From Cellvibrio sp. (GTDB lineage Bacteria > Pseudomonadota > Gammaproteobacteria > Pseudomonadales > Cellvibrionaceae), in the NCBI GenBank assembly GCA_016712405.1, contig JADJRD010000001.1, forward strand, positions 620,001 to 684,000: a stretch of DNA of 64,000 nt, in the 5' to 3' direction. Below are positions 17,758-27,591 of the stretch, one piece after another (the stretch's first letter is position 1; each line of letters begins with the position of its first letter). The translations under genes were made by a program, and so were the position numbers. The notes under the pieces were generated by a model. It was given only the letters and a program-made list of their open reading frames with translations. It had not been told where the DNA came from and ran no database searches.

Positions 17758-18453
17758 TTAGGCCTTCTTGGGTAGAAAACCAATATCCATCCAATATTTT
17801 TTAGCATTATTGGGATCAATCAAAACAGTAAGCGTATCTGATTTTATAAAATCTTGCGGATCAAACCAAATGTTATCACTTTCAAATTCATGTAATTCAT
17901 TGGTGGCAGGATTTAACCACTGAGCAATAATTACATAAGGGTTTCGACCGTTAACAGAAAGTGATTCATTTAAACTAACTCCCTGAAATGTTGCCTGCAC
18001 AGGGCGACCATTGGCTTGTAAATAATCCCGATTTTTATTTTGAAAATACCCTACCAGGATAATTACACCACCTATCAGGAAAAATATCCCACCCATAACA
18101 CTTAAAATGATGGCACCTAAATACAAACTAACCACACCATTAATTTGTGCATCTTGTGGATTGGCTTCGGAATATAAAACTTCAACCTTTTCACCAATAT
18201 CATAACTTGCGGGATTACTCGACACAGAAGACACAAATTGGTAAGGCGCATCGTCTTGAGTGCGAAAATTAACAACCGGAGCGTACATGGTTGAACCATC
18301 AGATTTATGGGTTTCAAAATCAACCACTTCTCCCTCGGCAACTATCGCAGTGGATACAAACTCACTGGTATTTTGATAGAGAAAAAATGCACCCACCAAC
18401 ATGGCCAAACCGATTACAGCAAACGTATATTTAATGATAGAAAGTGTTTTCAT
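17758..18453 (-). CDS. DUF3592-family membrane protein
   Basis: Two hydrophobic segments (residues about 8-27 and 107-132) flank an extracytoplasmic beta-rich domain with 'Y.PVV.F.T' and 'Y.IGE.V.VLY', the DUF3592 pattern. A second such half follows the second segment. Function is unknown. It stands alone between comEC and a divergent DUF2062 gene. Confidence 0.75.
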   Translation of the reverse strand: MKTLSIIKYTFAVIGLAMLVGAFFLYQNTSEFVSTAIVAEGEVVDFETHKSDGSTMYAPVVNFRTQDDAPYQFVSSVSSNPASYDIGEKVEVLYSEANPQDAQINGVVSLYLGAIILSVMGGIFFLIGGVIILVGYFQNKNRDYLQANGRPVQATFQGVSLNESLSVNGRNPYVIIAQWLNPATNELHEFESDNIWFDPQDFIKSDTLTVLIDPNNAKKYWMDIGFLPKKA

Positions 18454-18653
18454 GGAACCACCTCGTTAACTCTTATTTGAATTTTTACACTGGGCTGCGA
18501 ATGCTGTCATAAAACCTCTATCTATGCCAGCTAGACTCATCTCTTTGAAAACAAGAATGAGCTAAATAAAAAGCACCAATCTAGGCTTTTGATAGTTTTT
18601 ATGCTCAATTATCGGCATAATGCCCAGCTTTCTTTCAGGTTGTATAGTTGCTA

Positions 18654-19227
18654 ATGGCTCGTAAGTTACTCAAACGGTTTTTTCCAAGCCCATCAGACAT
18701 CAAAAATAAGCCTGCCCTGCACTTTTTGGGCGACTTGCTGCACGACCCCAATCTATTTCATCTCAATCGCCATTCCGTTTCTGTTGCATTCTTTTGGGGG
18801 CTATTTATTGCGATGTTACCCATTCCCGGGCAAATGGCAGTTGCATCTGTGGCAGCCCTCTTTTTTCGGTGTAATTTACCGATTGCCGTCGCACTGGTCT
18901 GGATTACCAATCCATTTACCATGGCGTTCTTTTTTTATATTGCCTATGAAGTCGGCAAATTTGTCCTGCAAATTGACGCTGAAACTTCTGCAAATATGAC
19001 TATGGATTTTGGCGGCCTTTGGGATTTAATCGTCGACAATCAATATCGCGCTGCGCTTGACTGGTTAGGAAATGAATTAGGCAGCGTCTGGAAACCTTTT
19101 TTGTTGGGTTCGATCATGTGGATTGGCGTTTGGCGCCATGGGTTACTTTGGCATGCAGGCTTACTGGCGTTGGCATGCTGTTAAAGCCTGGAACAAGCGC
19201 AAGCTAAAACGAATTAATCAGGGCTGA
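18654..19227 (+). CDS. DUF2062 membrane protein, frameshift near 19131
   Basis: The N-terminal two thirds (RHSVSVAFFWGLFIAMLPIPGQM, then VALVWITNPFTM) are typical of DUF2062. The frame then runs into GLLWHAGLLALACC and stops, but removing one T near 19131 lets it continue as GAMGYFGMQAYWRWHAVKAW and end at 19227, giving about 190 residues, the normal length. Homologues lie next to comEC in Pseudomonas. Function is unknown. Confidence 0.8.
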
Positions 19228-19300
19228 TTTTTTTTCGGAACCCTGTCTCAGGAATCACAAATCCAATCAGCCCCCATACAGATTCAAACTTGAAAAAGCG

Positions 19301-19774
19301 TTAAATAAATATCTGCATTTCCTCGCCAATTTTTTTACGCATCTCCATCAGTTTTATCGCCGTAGCATGCTGTTGTTGATCCTCTTCGGTTTGCGGAATC
19401 CACTCAGGAACTCTGACCGGCTGGCCAGACTCATCAACAGCAACCATGATCACTATGCAATGGGTAGTGAGGCGACGGCTTAGCGATTTAGGATCACAAG
19501 CATTGACTTCAATCGCAATATGCATGGACGAACTACCGGTATAAATAATTTTTGCATTAACCTCAACCAAGTTTCCCACATGAATAGGCGACACAAAACG
19601 AATACCGCCGGCATAGGCAGTTACACAATAGCGACTACTCCAACCTGCTGAACAAGCATAGGCATCAAGATCGATCCATTTCATTACCGCACCACCGTGA
19701 ACTTTTCCACCGAAGTTAACATCTTGTGGCTCTGCCAAAAAACGCAGTGTGATCTCTCGTTGTGGACTACTCAT
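19301..19774 (-). CDS. Acyl-CoA thioesterase, hotdog fold (YciA/BFIT type)
   Basis: The hotdog signature DVNFGGKVHGGAVMKWIDLDAY contains the Asn and Asp/His residues that bind and act on the thioester. A single hotdog domain is followed by a charged C-terminal helix. ATG at 19774 is preferred over 19786 because GAGA is well spaced. It probably hydrolyses medium or long acyl-CoA; substrate range cannot be told. Confidence 0.85.
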   Translation of the reverse strand: MSSPQREITLRFLAEPQDVNFGGKVHGGAVMKWIDLDAYACSAGWSSRYCVTAYAGGIRFVSPIHVGNLVEVNAKIIYTGSSSMHIAIEVNACDPKSLSRRLTTHCIVIMVAVDESGQPVRVPEWIPQTEEDQQQHATAIKLMEMRKKIGEEMQIFI

Positions 19775-19881
19775 GACTAATCTCATCTATAAAAAAGAAA
19801 AATACTTAAGATAAAACTCCACAGGAGTTTGAAATCTTAATTGAAGCTCAATTAGGTTGAATTTAAAACGGATAGTTAAAC

Positions 19882-20925
19882 TCAAGATTTTTTAGGTTTG
19901 ATAATTTTGGGCGAATGATTAGCCGCTCGCAATTTCTTCTCGTGTCGCTCACGCTGTATTTTTTCATCGCGACTTGGCACTGTAATTTTTGTTAATTTAT
20001 TACTGTCAAAACCCGCCGTTAAACACAAATCCGCAATTTCTTTTTCGGTTAATTCTAACCACTGCCCAACACGAACATGTGATGGAATAAAAATATTAGC
20101 GTAACGAACTCGTTTTAACCGACTGACTTTAACGCCTTGCGATTCCCATAATCGGCGAACCTCACGATTGCGCCCTTCCATCACCACACAATAAAACCAA
20201 CGGTTGCGCGATTCACCTGCACCTTCCACAATATCGGTAAAGCGTGCAACACCATCCTCAAGTAAAACACCTTCACGCAAAGCACGTAACATCTCATCAT
20301 CAACGTTACCTTGAATGCGCACCAAATACTCACGATCAATAACAGAGGAAGGATGCATTAATTTATTGGCCAATTCACCATCATTGGTAAACAACAATAA
20401 ACCACTGGTATTGAAATCCAAACGCCCTACTGAGATCCAACGTTCACCTTTTACAGATGGCAAACGATCATAAACACTCGGGCGACCTTCAGGATCAGAA
20501 CGAGAACAAATTTCGCCTTCAGGTTTGTTGTAAAGAATTACACGGCGGCGTGAAGCTTCTGGACTGATAATAATCCGTTGGCCATTCACAAAAATTTTAT
20601 CTTTGGGCGTAACACGATCACCCAATTTTGCAATTCGATCATTAATCTTGATATGCCCAGCTTCAATAACGCTTTCTATTTCCCGACGGGAACCAATTCC
20701 AGTACGAGCCAATACCTTTTGTAATTTTTCACCGCTGGGTGATGGAGCCGCTTGAGAAACTTCAGTAGAGGTTTTATCCGCACTGACTGATTTTTTCTCA
20801 AGTGGTTTTTTTTGATAAGTTTTCTTTTCAACTGATTTTTTTTCAGCTGTTGACTTTGCTTTGTTAGCAACCGCTGGCTTCACAGCCCTGGCGGGTTTTT
20901 GGGGTTTGTCTGTAATTTTTTTCAC
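19882..20925 (-). CDS. rluB: 23S rRNA pseudouridine synthase RluB
   Basis: A Lys/Ala-rich N-terminal extension of about 65 residues precedes an S4 RNA-binding domain (EKLQKVLARTGIGSRREIE). The pseudouridine synthase domain follows, with the catalytic Asp in GRLDFNTSGLLLFTNDGEL and the motif GRNREVRRLWES. RluB modifies U2605 of 23S rRNA. It lies next to scpB, the common order. Confidence 0.93.
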   Translation of the reverse strand: MKKITDKPQKPARAVKPAVANKAKSTAEKKSVEKKTYQKKPLEKKSVSADKTSTEVSQAAPSPSGEKLQKVLARTGIGSRREIESVIEAGHIKINDRIAKLGDRVTPKDKIFVNGQRIIISPEASRRRVILYNKPEGEICSRSDPEGRPSVYDRLPSVKGERWISVGRLDFNTSGLLLFTNDGELANKLMHPSSVIDREYLVRIQGNVDDEMLRALREGVLLEDGVARFTDIVEGAGESRNRWFYCVVMEGRNREVRRLWESQGVKVSRLKRVRYANIFIPSHVRVGQWLELTEKEIADLCLTAGFDSNKLTKITVPSRDEKIQRERHEKKLRAANHSPKIIKPKKS

Positions 20926-20953
20926 CTTAAAAAATAAAAATAGAATTCAAATC

Positions 20954-21065
20954 TTCACCCCCTCCTAACCTCCCCCTTGGCAAGGGGGAGGGACTTTACT
21001 CCCCACTTAATACAAAGTGAGATCTGTCCCCTCCCCTTGCCAAGGGGAGGGCTAGGGTGGGGTGA
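20954..21065. repeat. REPIN-type inverted repeat of a second family
   Basis: The left arm begins TCACCCCCTCCTAACCTCCC with a hairpin CCCCCTTGGCAAGGGGG. The right arm is its inverted relative, CCCCTCCCCTTGCCAAGGGG followed by AGGGCTAGGGTGGGGTGA. The two arms flank a spacer of about 25 bases between rluB and scpB. It differs in sequence from the repeats at 11911 and 14011. Confidence 0.8.
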
Positions 21066-21067
21066 AA

Positions 21068-21919
21068 TTAATTTTCTGGCTGCTTCTCTATTCCTGATTC
21101 CATTTCATCATCCACTGCATCCATAAACGCTTCTTCACCATCCACAAACTCTTCAGTAACCGGCTGAGCTTCCAGCTCAGTTAATGATGGCAAATCAATT
21201 TCATCCGGGATTGGGGCATCAGTGTCTTTTTGTCCAACACCCTCCTCCACCAGATTTAACATAGGATTAATTTCGTCGAGATCCCGAATTTCACTCAAGC
21301 TTGGCAATTCCTCCAAACTTTTTAAATTGAAATAATCCAAAAATTGGCGAGTTGTCGCATAAAGAGAAGGTCGACCCGGAACATCTCTGTGGCCTACTAC
21401 TTTTACCCAATCACGCTCCAATAAGGTTTTCATAATATGAGAGCTAACTGCAACGCCACGAATTTCTTCGATATCACCGCGTGTAATCGGTTGACGATAA
21501 GCAATCAAGGATAAAGTTTCCAAGAGTGCACGTGAATATTTTTGCGGTTTTTCATCCCACAAACGTCCAACCCAAGGTGCCAAATCGTCACAAACTTGAA
21601 AACGCCAACCGGATGCCACTTCTTTCAATTCAAAACCACGGCCTTTAGTATCGGCTTGAATATCTTCCAAACAGGCTTGGATTTCTTCTTTGCTGGGCGC
21701 AACAAAAGTATCAAACAATTCAAGAATTTTTCCGACTGACATAGGCTGACCCGCAGCCAATACAGCACCTTCAACAATCCGTCGCAACATTGCCTGATCA
21801 ACTGGCATTTGCGTTGGCAGCGCCACTTCTACGCTATCATCAACATCCGCTTGCGCAATTTCATTTACGTCGGGTTGATCAAGCTCATCAGTTTCGAGAT
21901 CATCAATAATGTCGTTCAT
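21068..21919 (-). CDS. scpB: Segregation and condensation protein B
   Basis: ScpB is the winged-helix kleisin partner of the SMC-ScpA complex in chromosome condensation. Conserved stretches include RRIVEGAVLAAGQPMSVGKI, ETLSLIAYRQPITRGDIEEIRGV and GHRDVPGRPSLYATT. The acidic N- and C-terminal tails are common in gammaproteobacterial forms. It lies directly downstream of scpA. Confidence 0.94.
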   Translation of the reverse strand: MNDIIDDLETDELDQPDVNEIAQADVDDSVEVALPTQMPVDQAMLRRIVEGAVLAAGQPMSVGKILELFDTFVAPSKEEIQACLEDIQADTKGRGFELKEVASGWRFQVCDDLAPWVGRLWDEKPQKYSRALLETLSLIAYRQPITRGDIEEIRGVAVSSHIMKTLLERDWVKVVGHRDVPGRPSLYATTRQFLDYFNLKSLEELPSLSEIRDLDEINPMLNLVEEGVGQKDTDAPIPDEIDLPSLTELEAQPVTEEFVDGEEAFMDAVDDEMESGIEKQPEN

Positions 21920-21940
21920 AATAGGTCTACAAATAAAAAG

Positions 21941-22801
21941 TTATTGACTGCGAGCTTTGACGTGAATCGGACCAAAAGCTTCGCTTTGTACAATTTCTAC
22001 TAAAGATTCTTTAATTAATTCCATTACCGCCAAAAAGGTCACTACAACACCCAATCGCCCTTCTTCCACTTTAAATAAACTCACAAAAGGCACAAAACTT
22101 TGATTGGCCAGACGATCTAAAACTTGTGCCATACGTTCACGAGTGGATAGCTTTTCTTTTGATACGTGATGTGACTCAAACATATCCGCACGACGCAATA
22201 CTTCAGAAAGTGCAAGCAACAACTCCTGCAATTCCACATCGGGTTCAGGACGAATCAAACTGCGATCCGGCGCTTGTGCTGTGGCGACAAAAATATTACG
22301 CCCGACACGCGGTAAAGCATCTACATCTTCCGCCGCTTGTTTAAACCGTTCGTATTCTTGCAAACGACGAATCAGTGAAGCACGAGGGTCTTCTTCTTCC
22401 TCTATTTCCTCACCGGAGCGCGGCAATAACATACGGGATTTGATCTCTGCCAACATGGCGGCCATCACCAAATATTCCGCAGCCAGCTCAAACTGATGGG
22501 ACTGCATCAGATCTACATAGGCCATATATTGGGTAGTGATTTGCGAGACATTAATATCCAGAATGTCGATATTCTGGCGACGAATTAAATACAGGAGTAA
22601 ATCAAGAGGGCCTTCAAAGGCTTCAAGAAACACCTCTAATGCATCAGGAGGAATATAAAGATCCTGCGGCAACTGGGTGTAAGCCTTGCCATGCACCATA
22701 GCAAAGGGCATTTCACTTTGTTGCGGTGCTGAAACCGGCGGCACAGCATCAAACGATTGCTGTACGGGTGTCGATTCAGGAGTATCCAAGGTTTCTGTCA
22801 C
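21941..22801 (-). CDS. scpA: Segregation and condensation protein A
   Basis: The kleisin core starts at FEGPLDLLLYLIRRQNIDILDI, the family hallmark, and includes YLVMAAMLAEIKSRMLLPR. A Pro/Gln-rich N-terminal tail precedes it. ScpA bridges SMC heads and ScpB. A 21-base gap to scpB indicates one operon. Confidence 0.94.
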   Translation of the reverse strand: MTETLDTPESTPVQQSFDAVPPVSAPQQSEMPFAMVHGKAYTQLPQDLYIPPDALEVFLEAFEGPLDLLLYLIRRQNIDILDINVSQITTQYMAYVDLMQSHQFELAAEYLVMAAMLAEIKSRMLLPRSGEEIEEEEDPRASLIRRLQEYERFKQAAEDVDALPRVGRNIFVATAQAPDRSLIRPEPDVELQELLLALSEVLRRADMFESHHVSKEKLSTRERMAQVLDRLANQSFVPFVSLFKVEEGRLGVVVTFLAVMELIKESLVEIVQSEAFGPIHVKARSQ

Positions 22802-22875
22802 AGGTCATTTCCAACAGGCTTAAAACAAGGGCGGCATTATAGCCCGAGCCATCAAAGCCTGTCACACAAGAAGAT

Positions 22876-23499
22876 CTAACCCATAAATCCCTCAAAGTCA
22901 CCCTTGCCCTGACGAATCAATTCCGGGGCTTCTTCTGTAAGATCAATTACTGTTGTAGGTTCAAGACCACAAAAACCACCATCAATGACCAGATCAACGT
23001 GATGCTCCAGCTGCTCCCGAATTTCATAAGGATCACTCAAGGGAAACTCATCGCCCGGAAGCAATAGGCTGGATGTCATCAGAGGTTCAGCTAATTCAGT
23101 CAACAGCGCCTGAGCGATAGGATTGTCTGGAACGCGCAAGCCTATGGTTTTACGTTTAGGGTGTAATAACCGACGAGGAACTTCCGATGTAGCCTCAAGG
23201 ATAAAAGTAAATGCACCAGGGGTACTTTTTTTAAGCAGACGGAAACTTTGGTTGCTGACTTTGGCATAGGTAGCCAGCTCAGATAGATCCCGGCACATCA
23301 ACGTAAAATTGTGGTGCTTGTCTAATTGACGAATAGCCCGAATTCGCTCAAGTGCCTCTTTGTCGCCTATATGGCAACCCAATGCATAAGCAGAATCAGT
23401 AGGATAAATGATTAATCCACCCTGCCGAATAATCTCAACGGCTTGATGAATTAATCGTGCTTGTGGATTTTCAGGGTGAATACGGAAAAACTGCGCCAT
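22876..23499 (-). CDS. yciO: YciO-type Sua5/YrdC domain protein
   Basis: The single YrdC domain has IYPTDSAYALGCHIGD, KHHNFTLMCRDLSEL, PGAFTFILEA and GLRVPDNPIAQALL, closely matching E. coli YciO. It belongs to the L-threonylcarbamoyladenylate synthase family, although YciO itself is not the main tRNA t6A enzyme. Length of 207 residues is normal. It is followed upstream by the PHP-domain gene as in E. coli. Confidence 0.92.
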   Translation of the reverse strand: MAQFFRIHPENPQARLIHQAVEIIRQGGLIIYPTDSAYALGCHIGDKEALERIRAIRQLDKHHNFTLMCRDLSELATYAKVSNQSFRLLKKSTPGAFTFILEATSEVPRRLLHPKRKTIGLRVPDNPIAQALLTELAEPLMTSSLLLPGDEFPLSDPYEIREQLEHHVDLVIDGGFCGLEPTTVIDLTEEAPELIRQGKGDFEGFMG

Positions 23500-23514
23500 T
23501 AGAAAACTCTCAAT

Positions 23515-24372
23515 TTACTGCATGTTTGACTGCATAGTTAAATCAAAACCCATTAACTGCCAAATGGGCTTGGCCTTTTCGGGAAGAGGACCAAAACTCC
23601 CCAGTTCCTGCCAAGGCTGATTGGGTTGATGAAAGTCTGATCCACAGGATGCATAGAGGTTGAATTGATTAGCAATACGAACGAGATCATCAGTCATAGG
23701 TTTGGCCTGAATTCCACTAATTACCTCTATTCCATCACCACCCAATTCAGCAAATTCTCTAACTAATTGGCACAACTTGGTTCGTGTGAGTTCATATTTG
23801 GCGGGATGAGCCAAAACTGCACAACCTCCTGCCCCCTTAATCCAGCCAATAACTTGCTTCATTTCCGGCCATTGGTATTTAACATCAGCCGGCTTACCTT
23901 GGCCGAGATACTTCTTAAAAGCCATATTCATATCTTTCGCATATCCATTGGCAATTAAATGTTGGGCGAAATGTGGTCTGGCTAAAACAGCGCCGCCTGC
24001 ATATTCACGCGCAGCTTCCAAGGAATTCTCTATACCCAACTTGCTTAATTTTTCTGCAATTTGTATGGATCGCTGTTCGCGAGACAAGGTTTGGGCAGTA
24101 ATAGCATCCTGTAAAAGCTCACTCTCAGTACAAATATTCAAACCCACAATATGAATACCGCCCCTTGCCCACTGACTGGAAAATTCTATTCCCGGTATCA
24201 AGGTCAATCCGACTTCCGCAGCAGCCACTTCTGCCATTTGCAGACCAGCTATGGTATCGTGATCCGTGATTGAGAGGACTGAAACGCCCTTTTCTTTGGC
24301 TCGTAAAACCAAAGCTTGCGGACTTAAGCTACCGTCTGAACAATCGGTATGACAATGAAGATCAAATATCAC
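23515..24372 (-). CDS. rnm: PHP-domain phosphoesterase RNase AM (Rnm/YciV)
   Basis: The PHP metal-binding motifs are DLHCHTDCSDG, SITDHDT, PGIEFS, AHPAKY and CGSDFHQPNQPW. The protein matches E. coli YciV/Rnm, a 5'-3' exoribonuclease that trims rRNA 5' ends and hydrolyses 3',5'-nucleoside bisphosphates. GTG at 24372 (VIFDLHCHT) is preferred; residues before it are not conserved. Confidence 0.92.
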   Translation of the reverse strand: MIFDLHCHTDCSDGSLSPQALVLRAKEKGVSVLSITDHDTIAGLQMAEVAAAEVGLTLIPGIEFSSQWARGGIHIVGLNICTESELLQDAITAQTLSREQRSIQIAEKLSKLGIENSLEAAREYAGGAVLARPHFAQHLIANGYAKDMNMAFKKYLGQGKPADVKYQWPEMKQVIGWIKGAGGCAVLAHPAKYELTRTKLCQLVREFAELGGDGIEVISGIQAKPMTDDLVRIANQFNLYASCGSDFHQPNQPWQELGSFGPLPEKAKPIWQLMGFDLTMQSNMQ

Positions 24373-24425
24373 TAGACACCATAACAAATCCAATAATTAA
24401 CAACACTTTCACAAGTAGTTTCAAG

Positions 24426-25178
24426 ATGACTGATAATTTAACCCGCAATGACTCACAAGCCGACACACTAAACCATTCCGCCAAAAAACCCAAACGTGAA
24501 AGTTTGTTATTGAATTTGGCAATGAATATTTTGTTACCAACCTTGATATTAACGAAATTAAGCACAGATGATCGCTTAAAATTTACTTACGCATTGATAT
24601 TGGCTCTGTCTTTTCCATTGATTTACGGACTTCGTGATTTCGCCCTCAATAAACGTTTCAATGTTTTTTCCATCATTGGTTTTATCAGTGTATTGCTAAC
24701 GGGTGGAATCAGTTTGTTAAAACTGGATACCCAATACTTAATTATTAAGGAAGCTGACGTACCCGGTTTAATCGGCCTTATTTGTTTTGCTTCAGCCTTA
24801 ACACAAAAACCCTTGGTGCGATTTTTTATTTACAACGACGATATTTTCAATGTTGAAAAAATGTTGGCTGCAGTAAAGGAATCTAAAAAAGAAATTGAAT
24901 TCGATAAAGCATTGCGCAATGGCACTTTTATGATTGCCGGTTCATTTTTTTTATCATCCTTACTTAATTATGTATTAGCAAAAAAGATTTTAATTAGCCC
25001 TATGGGCACAGCAGCCGCAAATGCGGAAATTGGACAAATGAACGCATTAAGTATTCCTGTTATCGCCATTCCTTCAACGATTGTAATGATTATCGCGATT
25101 TTTTATATTTTCCATCAAATCAAAAAACTCACCCAATTAAATCTCGAAGATCTTATGCATCTTCATGACAAAAATTAA
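24426..25178 (+). CDS. VC0807-type multi-pass inner-membrane protein
   Basis: After a hydrophilic N terminus of about 30 residues there are about six hydrophobic segments. The pattern (LNLAMNILLPTLILTKLS, ALILALSFPLIYGLRDF, then a soluble loop with KPLVRFFIYNDDIF) resembles the VC0807/intracellular-septation-like family. It occupies the position where Pseudomonas carries the ispZ/yciB gene, divergent from the PHP gene. ATG at 24426 starts the conserved part. Function is unknown. Confidence 0.65.
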   Translation: MTDNLTRNDSQADTLNHSAKKPKRESLLLNLAMNILLPTLILTKLSTDDRLKFTYALILALSFPLIYGLRDFALNKRFNVFSIIGFISVLLTGGISLLKLDTQYLIIKEADVPGLIGLICFASALTQKPLVRFFIYNDDIFNVEKMLAAVKESKKEIEFDKALRNGTFMIAGSFFLSSLLNYVLAKKILISPMGTAAANAEIGQMNALSIPVIAIPSTIVMIIAIFYIFHQIKKLTQLNLEDLMHLHDKN

Positions 25179-25186
25179 GGCGCCCT

Positions 25187-25489
25187 ATGCTCTACGCGAT
25201 TATAAGTGAAGACTTTCCTGATAGCTTGGTATTACGCATGACGGCTCGCCCCGCACACATTGCTCGCTTGCAGACACTGCAAAACGCAGGAAGATTAGTG
25301 TTAGCTGGCCCTCATCCCGCTATTGATAATCTTGATCCTGGCAATGCGGGTTTTAGCGGCAGTTTAATCGTTGCAGAATTCGCTTCACTGGAAGAAGCCA
25401 AAATCTGGGCGCAGGATGATCCCTATGTGTCTGCGGGTGTTTACGCAAAAGTGACCGTCAAACCTTTTAAAAAAGTATTTCCACAATAA
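25187..25489 (+). CDS. yciI: YciI-family protein
   Basis: The 100-residue dimeric alpha-beta barrel has MLYAIISEDFPDSL, RPAHIARL with the conserved His, and LAGPHPAID. YciI-like proteins have a His-Asp pair that suggests an enzymatic role, but no reaction is assigned. It lies 8 bases after the membrane protein gene. Confidence 0.88.
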   Translation: MLYAIISEDFPDSLVLRMTARPAHIARLQTLQNAGRLVLAGPHPAIDNLDPGNAGFSGSLIVAEFASLEEAKIWAQDDPYVSAGVYAKVTVKPFKKVFPQ

Positions 25490-25499
25490 GGCGAATAAT

Positions 25500-26162
25500 A
25501 TGAAGAAAATCCTGTCTTTTTATTGGGCTATTTATTTAACTTTAGCTTGCTTGTTTTTGTCTCCACAAGTGTTCGCGACAGATCGTTATGTTTCTGATGT
25601 TGTGTATATCGCATTACGCAGTGACAAAAACCCCGAATCAAGTATTGTTCAACGCAGCATCGTCAGCGGCACCAAATTAACTTTCTTGCGAGAAGAAACG
25701 GGCACAGATAACAACCTTTGGAGCCTAGTCATTTCTCCAGAAGGTAATGAAGGATGGGTGCGCAGCTTCAACATTAGCGCCGAACCTACAGCAGCCATGA
25801 AACTTGCCAATCTTCCAAACGAGGTGCAAGACAGTGCAAAAATTATTGCTGAAAATCGATTATTTAAAGAACAACTTGAGAAATTGCAAAATGAACATCA
25901 AACATTGCTAACCGACACAGAAGATATGCGTCAAGCAGCAACCACCTCGTTAAACCTTGAAGAAGACAATCAAAAAATTCATGCCGAATTTCAATTAATT
26001 CAAACCGAACGCGACATGCTGAAAGCAGAAAATGAACGATTGAAAGATACAGATCGTTTTCACCAATGGGTGTACGGTGGTGGATTGTTAATCGCTGGCG
26101 TATTCCTGTCATTTTTATTGCAAGCCTTTGGCCGCAGAAAACGTCATTCCGAATGGCGATAA
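25500..26162 (+). CDS. TIGR04211-type SH3-domain membrane protein (YgiM-like)
   Basis: A signal peptide (FLSPQVFATD cleavage region) is followed by a bacterial SH3 domain (YVSDVVYIALRSD ... EGNEGWVRSFNIS), a long coiled coil (residues about 110-185) and a C-terminal membrane helix (WVYGGGLLIAGVFLSFLLQAFG) with a basic tail. The architecture is that of YgiM. It lies in the same run as yciI and the cyclophilin gene. Confidence 0.88.
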   Translation: MKKILSFYWAIYLTLACLFLSPQVFATDRYVSDVVYIALRSDKNPESSIVQRSIVSGTKLTFLREETGTDNNLWSLVISPEGNEGWVRSFNISAEPTAAMKLANLPNEVQDSAKIIAENRLFKEQLEKLQNEHQTLLTDTEDMRQAATTSLNLEEDNQKIHAEFQLIQTERDMLKAENERLKDTDRFHQWVYGGGLLIAGVFLSFLLQAFGRRKRHSEWR

Positions 26163-26172
26163 GGAGAATTTT

Positions 26173-26814
26173 ATGCGATCTACTCTGACAAGTTTTTGTT
26201 TTGTATTCTTACTATTCAGTCAAATCAGTAAAGCGGAGAATACACAAGTTTTATTGCAAACCGATTTGGGTAATATTCGTATTGAGCTTTATGAATCACT
26301 GGCTCCCATTACAGTGAAAAATTTTTTAACCTATGTAGATTCAGGCTTTTACAACGGCACTATATTTCATCGCATAGTACCCGGCTTTGTTGTTCAAGGC
26401 GGTGGCTATACCTTTGATTTTGCAGAGAAGAAAACCAATCCTGAAATTAAAAATGAGTCAGACAATGGCTTAAATAATGACTACAAAACCATCGCGATGG
26501 CACGCACGGCTAATCCTGACAGCGCTTCTTCACAATTTTATTTTAATTTAAAAGATAACCCTTCTCTTAATGCCCATGGTGATGCACATGGTTATACGGT
26601 TTTTGGTCGAGTAATTGATGGCATGGATATAGTCGAAAAAATTGCTCAAGAACCAACAGGTATGTTTAAAAGTTTTCCTGAAGCACCCAATTATGCAGTA
26701 AGAATTTTAACAGCGAAAAGAGTTACTGCCGGGTCCATCACCAATCCCGCTCCTGTCAAAAGCCCATTAGAAAATTCACGCATAAAAGACGCTATCATTT
26801 CAAAACCTCAGTAA
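26173..26814 (+). CDS. ppiA: Periplasmic cyclophilin-type peptidyl-prolyl isomerase
   Basis: A signal peptide ending in SKAEN precedes the cyclophilin fold: TDLGNIRIELYE, FHRIVPGFVVQGGG, SSQFYFNL and GYTVFGRVIDGMD. The catalytic Arg lies in FHRI. It speeds proline isomerisation during periplasmic protein folding. ATG at 26173 follows GGAG at 26163 with good spacing; the longer frame overlaps the SH3 gene and lacks a ribosome site. Confidence 0.92.
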   Translation: MRSTLTSFCFVFLLFSQISKAENTQVLLQTDLGNIRIELYESLAPITVKNFLTYVDSGFYNGTIFHRIVPGFVVQGGGYTFDFAEKKTNPEIKNESDNGLNNDYKTIAMARTANPDSASSQFYFNLKDNPSLNAHGDAHGYTVFGRVIDGMDIVEKIAQEPTGMFKSFPEAPNYAVRILTAKRVTAGSITNPAPVKSPLENSRIKDAIISKPQ

Positions 26815-26819
26815 ATATT

Positions 26820-27581
26820 ATGAAACACTCTACTGCATTAAGCGTTAACCTGAACAAAATTGCCTTAATTCGCAACTCACGTGAAGGTAATTTTCCTGAT
26901 GTTGCCGAGCATGGAAAAATATGTCTGAATTTTGGTGCAGATGGACTCACAGTTCACCCTCGCCCGGATCAACGTCATATCCGCCCGCATGATGTGATAG
27001 ATATTGCAGAATTATTAAAAGATTATCCCGATAGAGAATTTAATATCGAAGGCAATCCTTTTGCGGAATCCATTAATCATTTCCCTGGATTTTTATCACT
27101 GGTGCGCTCAAGTTTGCCGGATCAATGCACCTTGGTTCCCGACAACAATCAACAACTCACTTCTGATCAGGGTTTTGATTTACGAATTTCCGGTGAAAAA
27201 TTAAAACCAATTATTAATGAATTACATGACTTAGGCATTCGCGTCAGTTTATTTATGGACCCAGATAAAGATCAAATCAGCATGGCAAAAGAAATCGGCG
27301 CTGATCGAATCGAACTCTACACCGGCCCCTATGCTGCCGCCTACAAAAATGCAGATCAAGGCGAATCCATTTTCTTAAAGTATTTAGATGCAGCCATTCA
27401 TGCCCAAAAAATTGGGATAGGCTTGAATGCGGGACACGATTTGAATTTACAAAATCTCGCCAACTTTCGCCGTGTACCCGAGTTATTGGAAGTATCTATT
27501 GGCCATGCCCTAACAGTAGAGGCCATCAGTATGGGATTGGAAAAAACCATTACTCAGTATATTGACCTGTGCCGAGCCTAA
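26820..27581 (+). CDS. pdxJ: Pyridoxine 5'-phosphate synthase PdxJ
   Basis: PdxJ condenses 3-amino-2-oxopropyl phosphate with 1-deoxyxylulose 5-phosphate to pyridoxine 5'-phosphate. Conserved parts are LSVNLNKIALIRNSRE, DGLTVHPRPDQRHIR, FNIEGNP, RVSLFMDPD and GLNAGHDLN. It is a TIM barrel of normal length. It lies apart from the era-recO-pdxJ order usual elsewhere. Confidence 0.95.
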   Translation: MKHSTALSVNLNKIALIRNSREGNFPDVAEHGKICLNFGADGLTVHPRPDQRHIRPHDVIDIAELLKDYPDREFNIEGNPFAESINHFPGFLSLVRSSLPDQCTLVPDNNQQLTSDQGFDLRISGEKLKPIINELHDLGIRVSLFMDPDKDQISMAKEIGADRIELYTGPYAAAYKNADQGESIFLKYLDAAIHAQKIGIGLNAGHDLNLQNLANFRRVPELLEVSIGHALTVEAISMGLEKTITQYIDLCRA

Positions 27582-27591
27582 TCAAATTAAT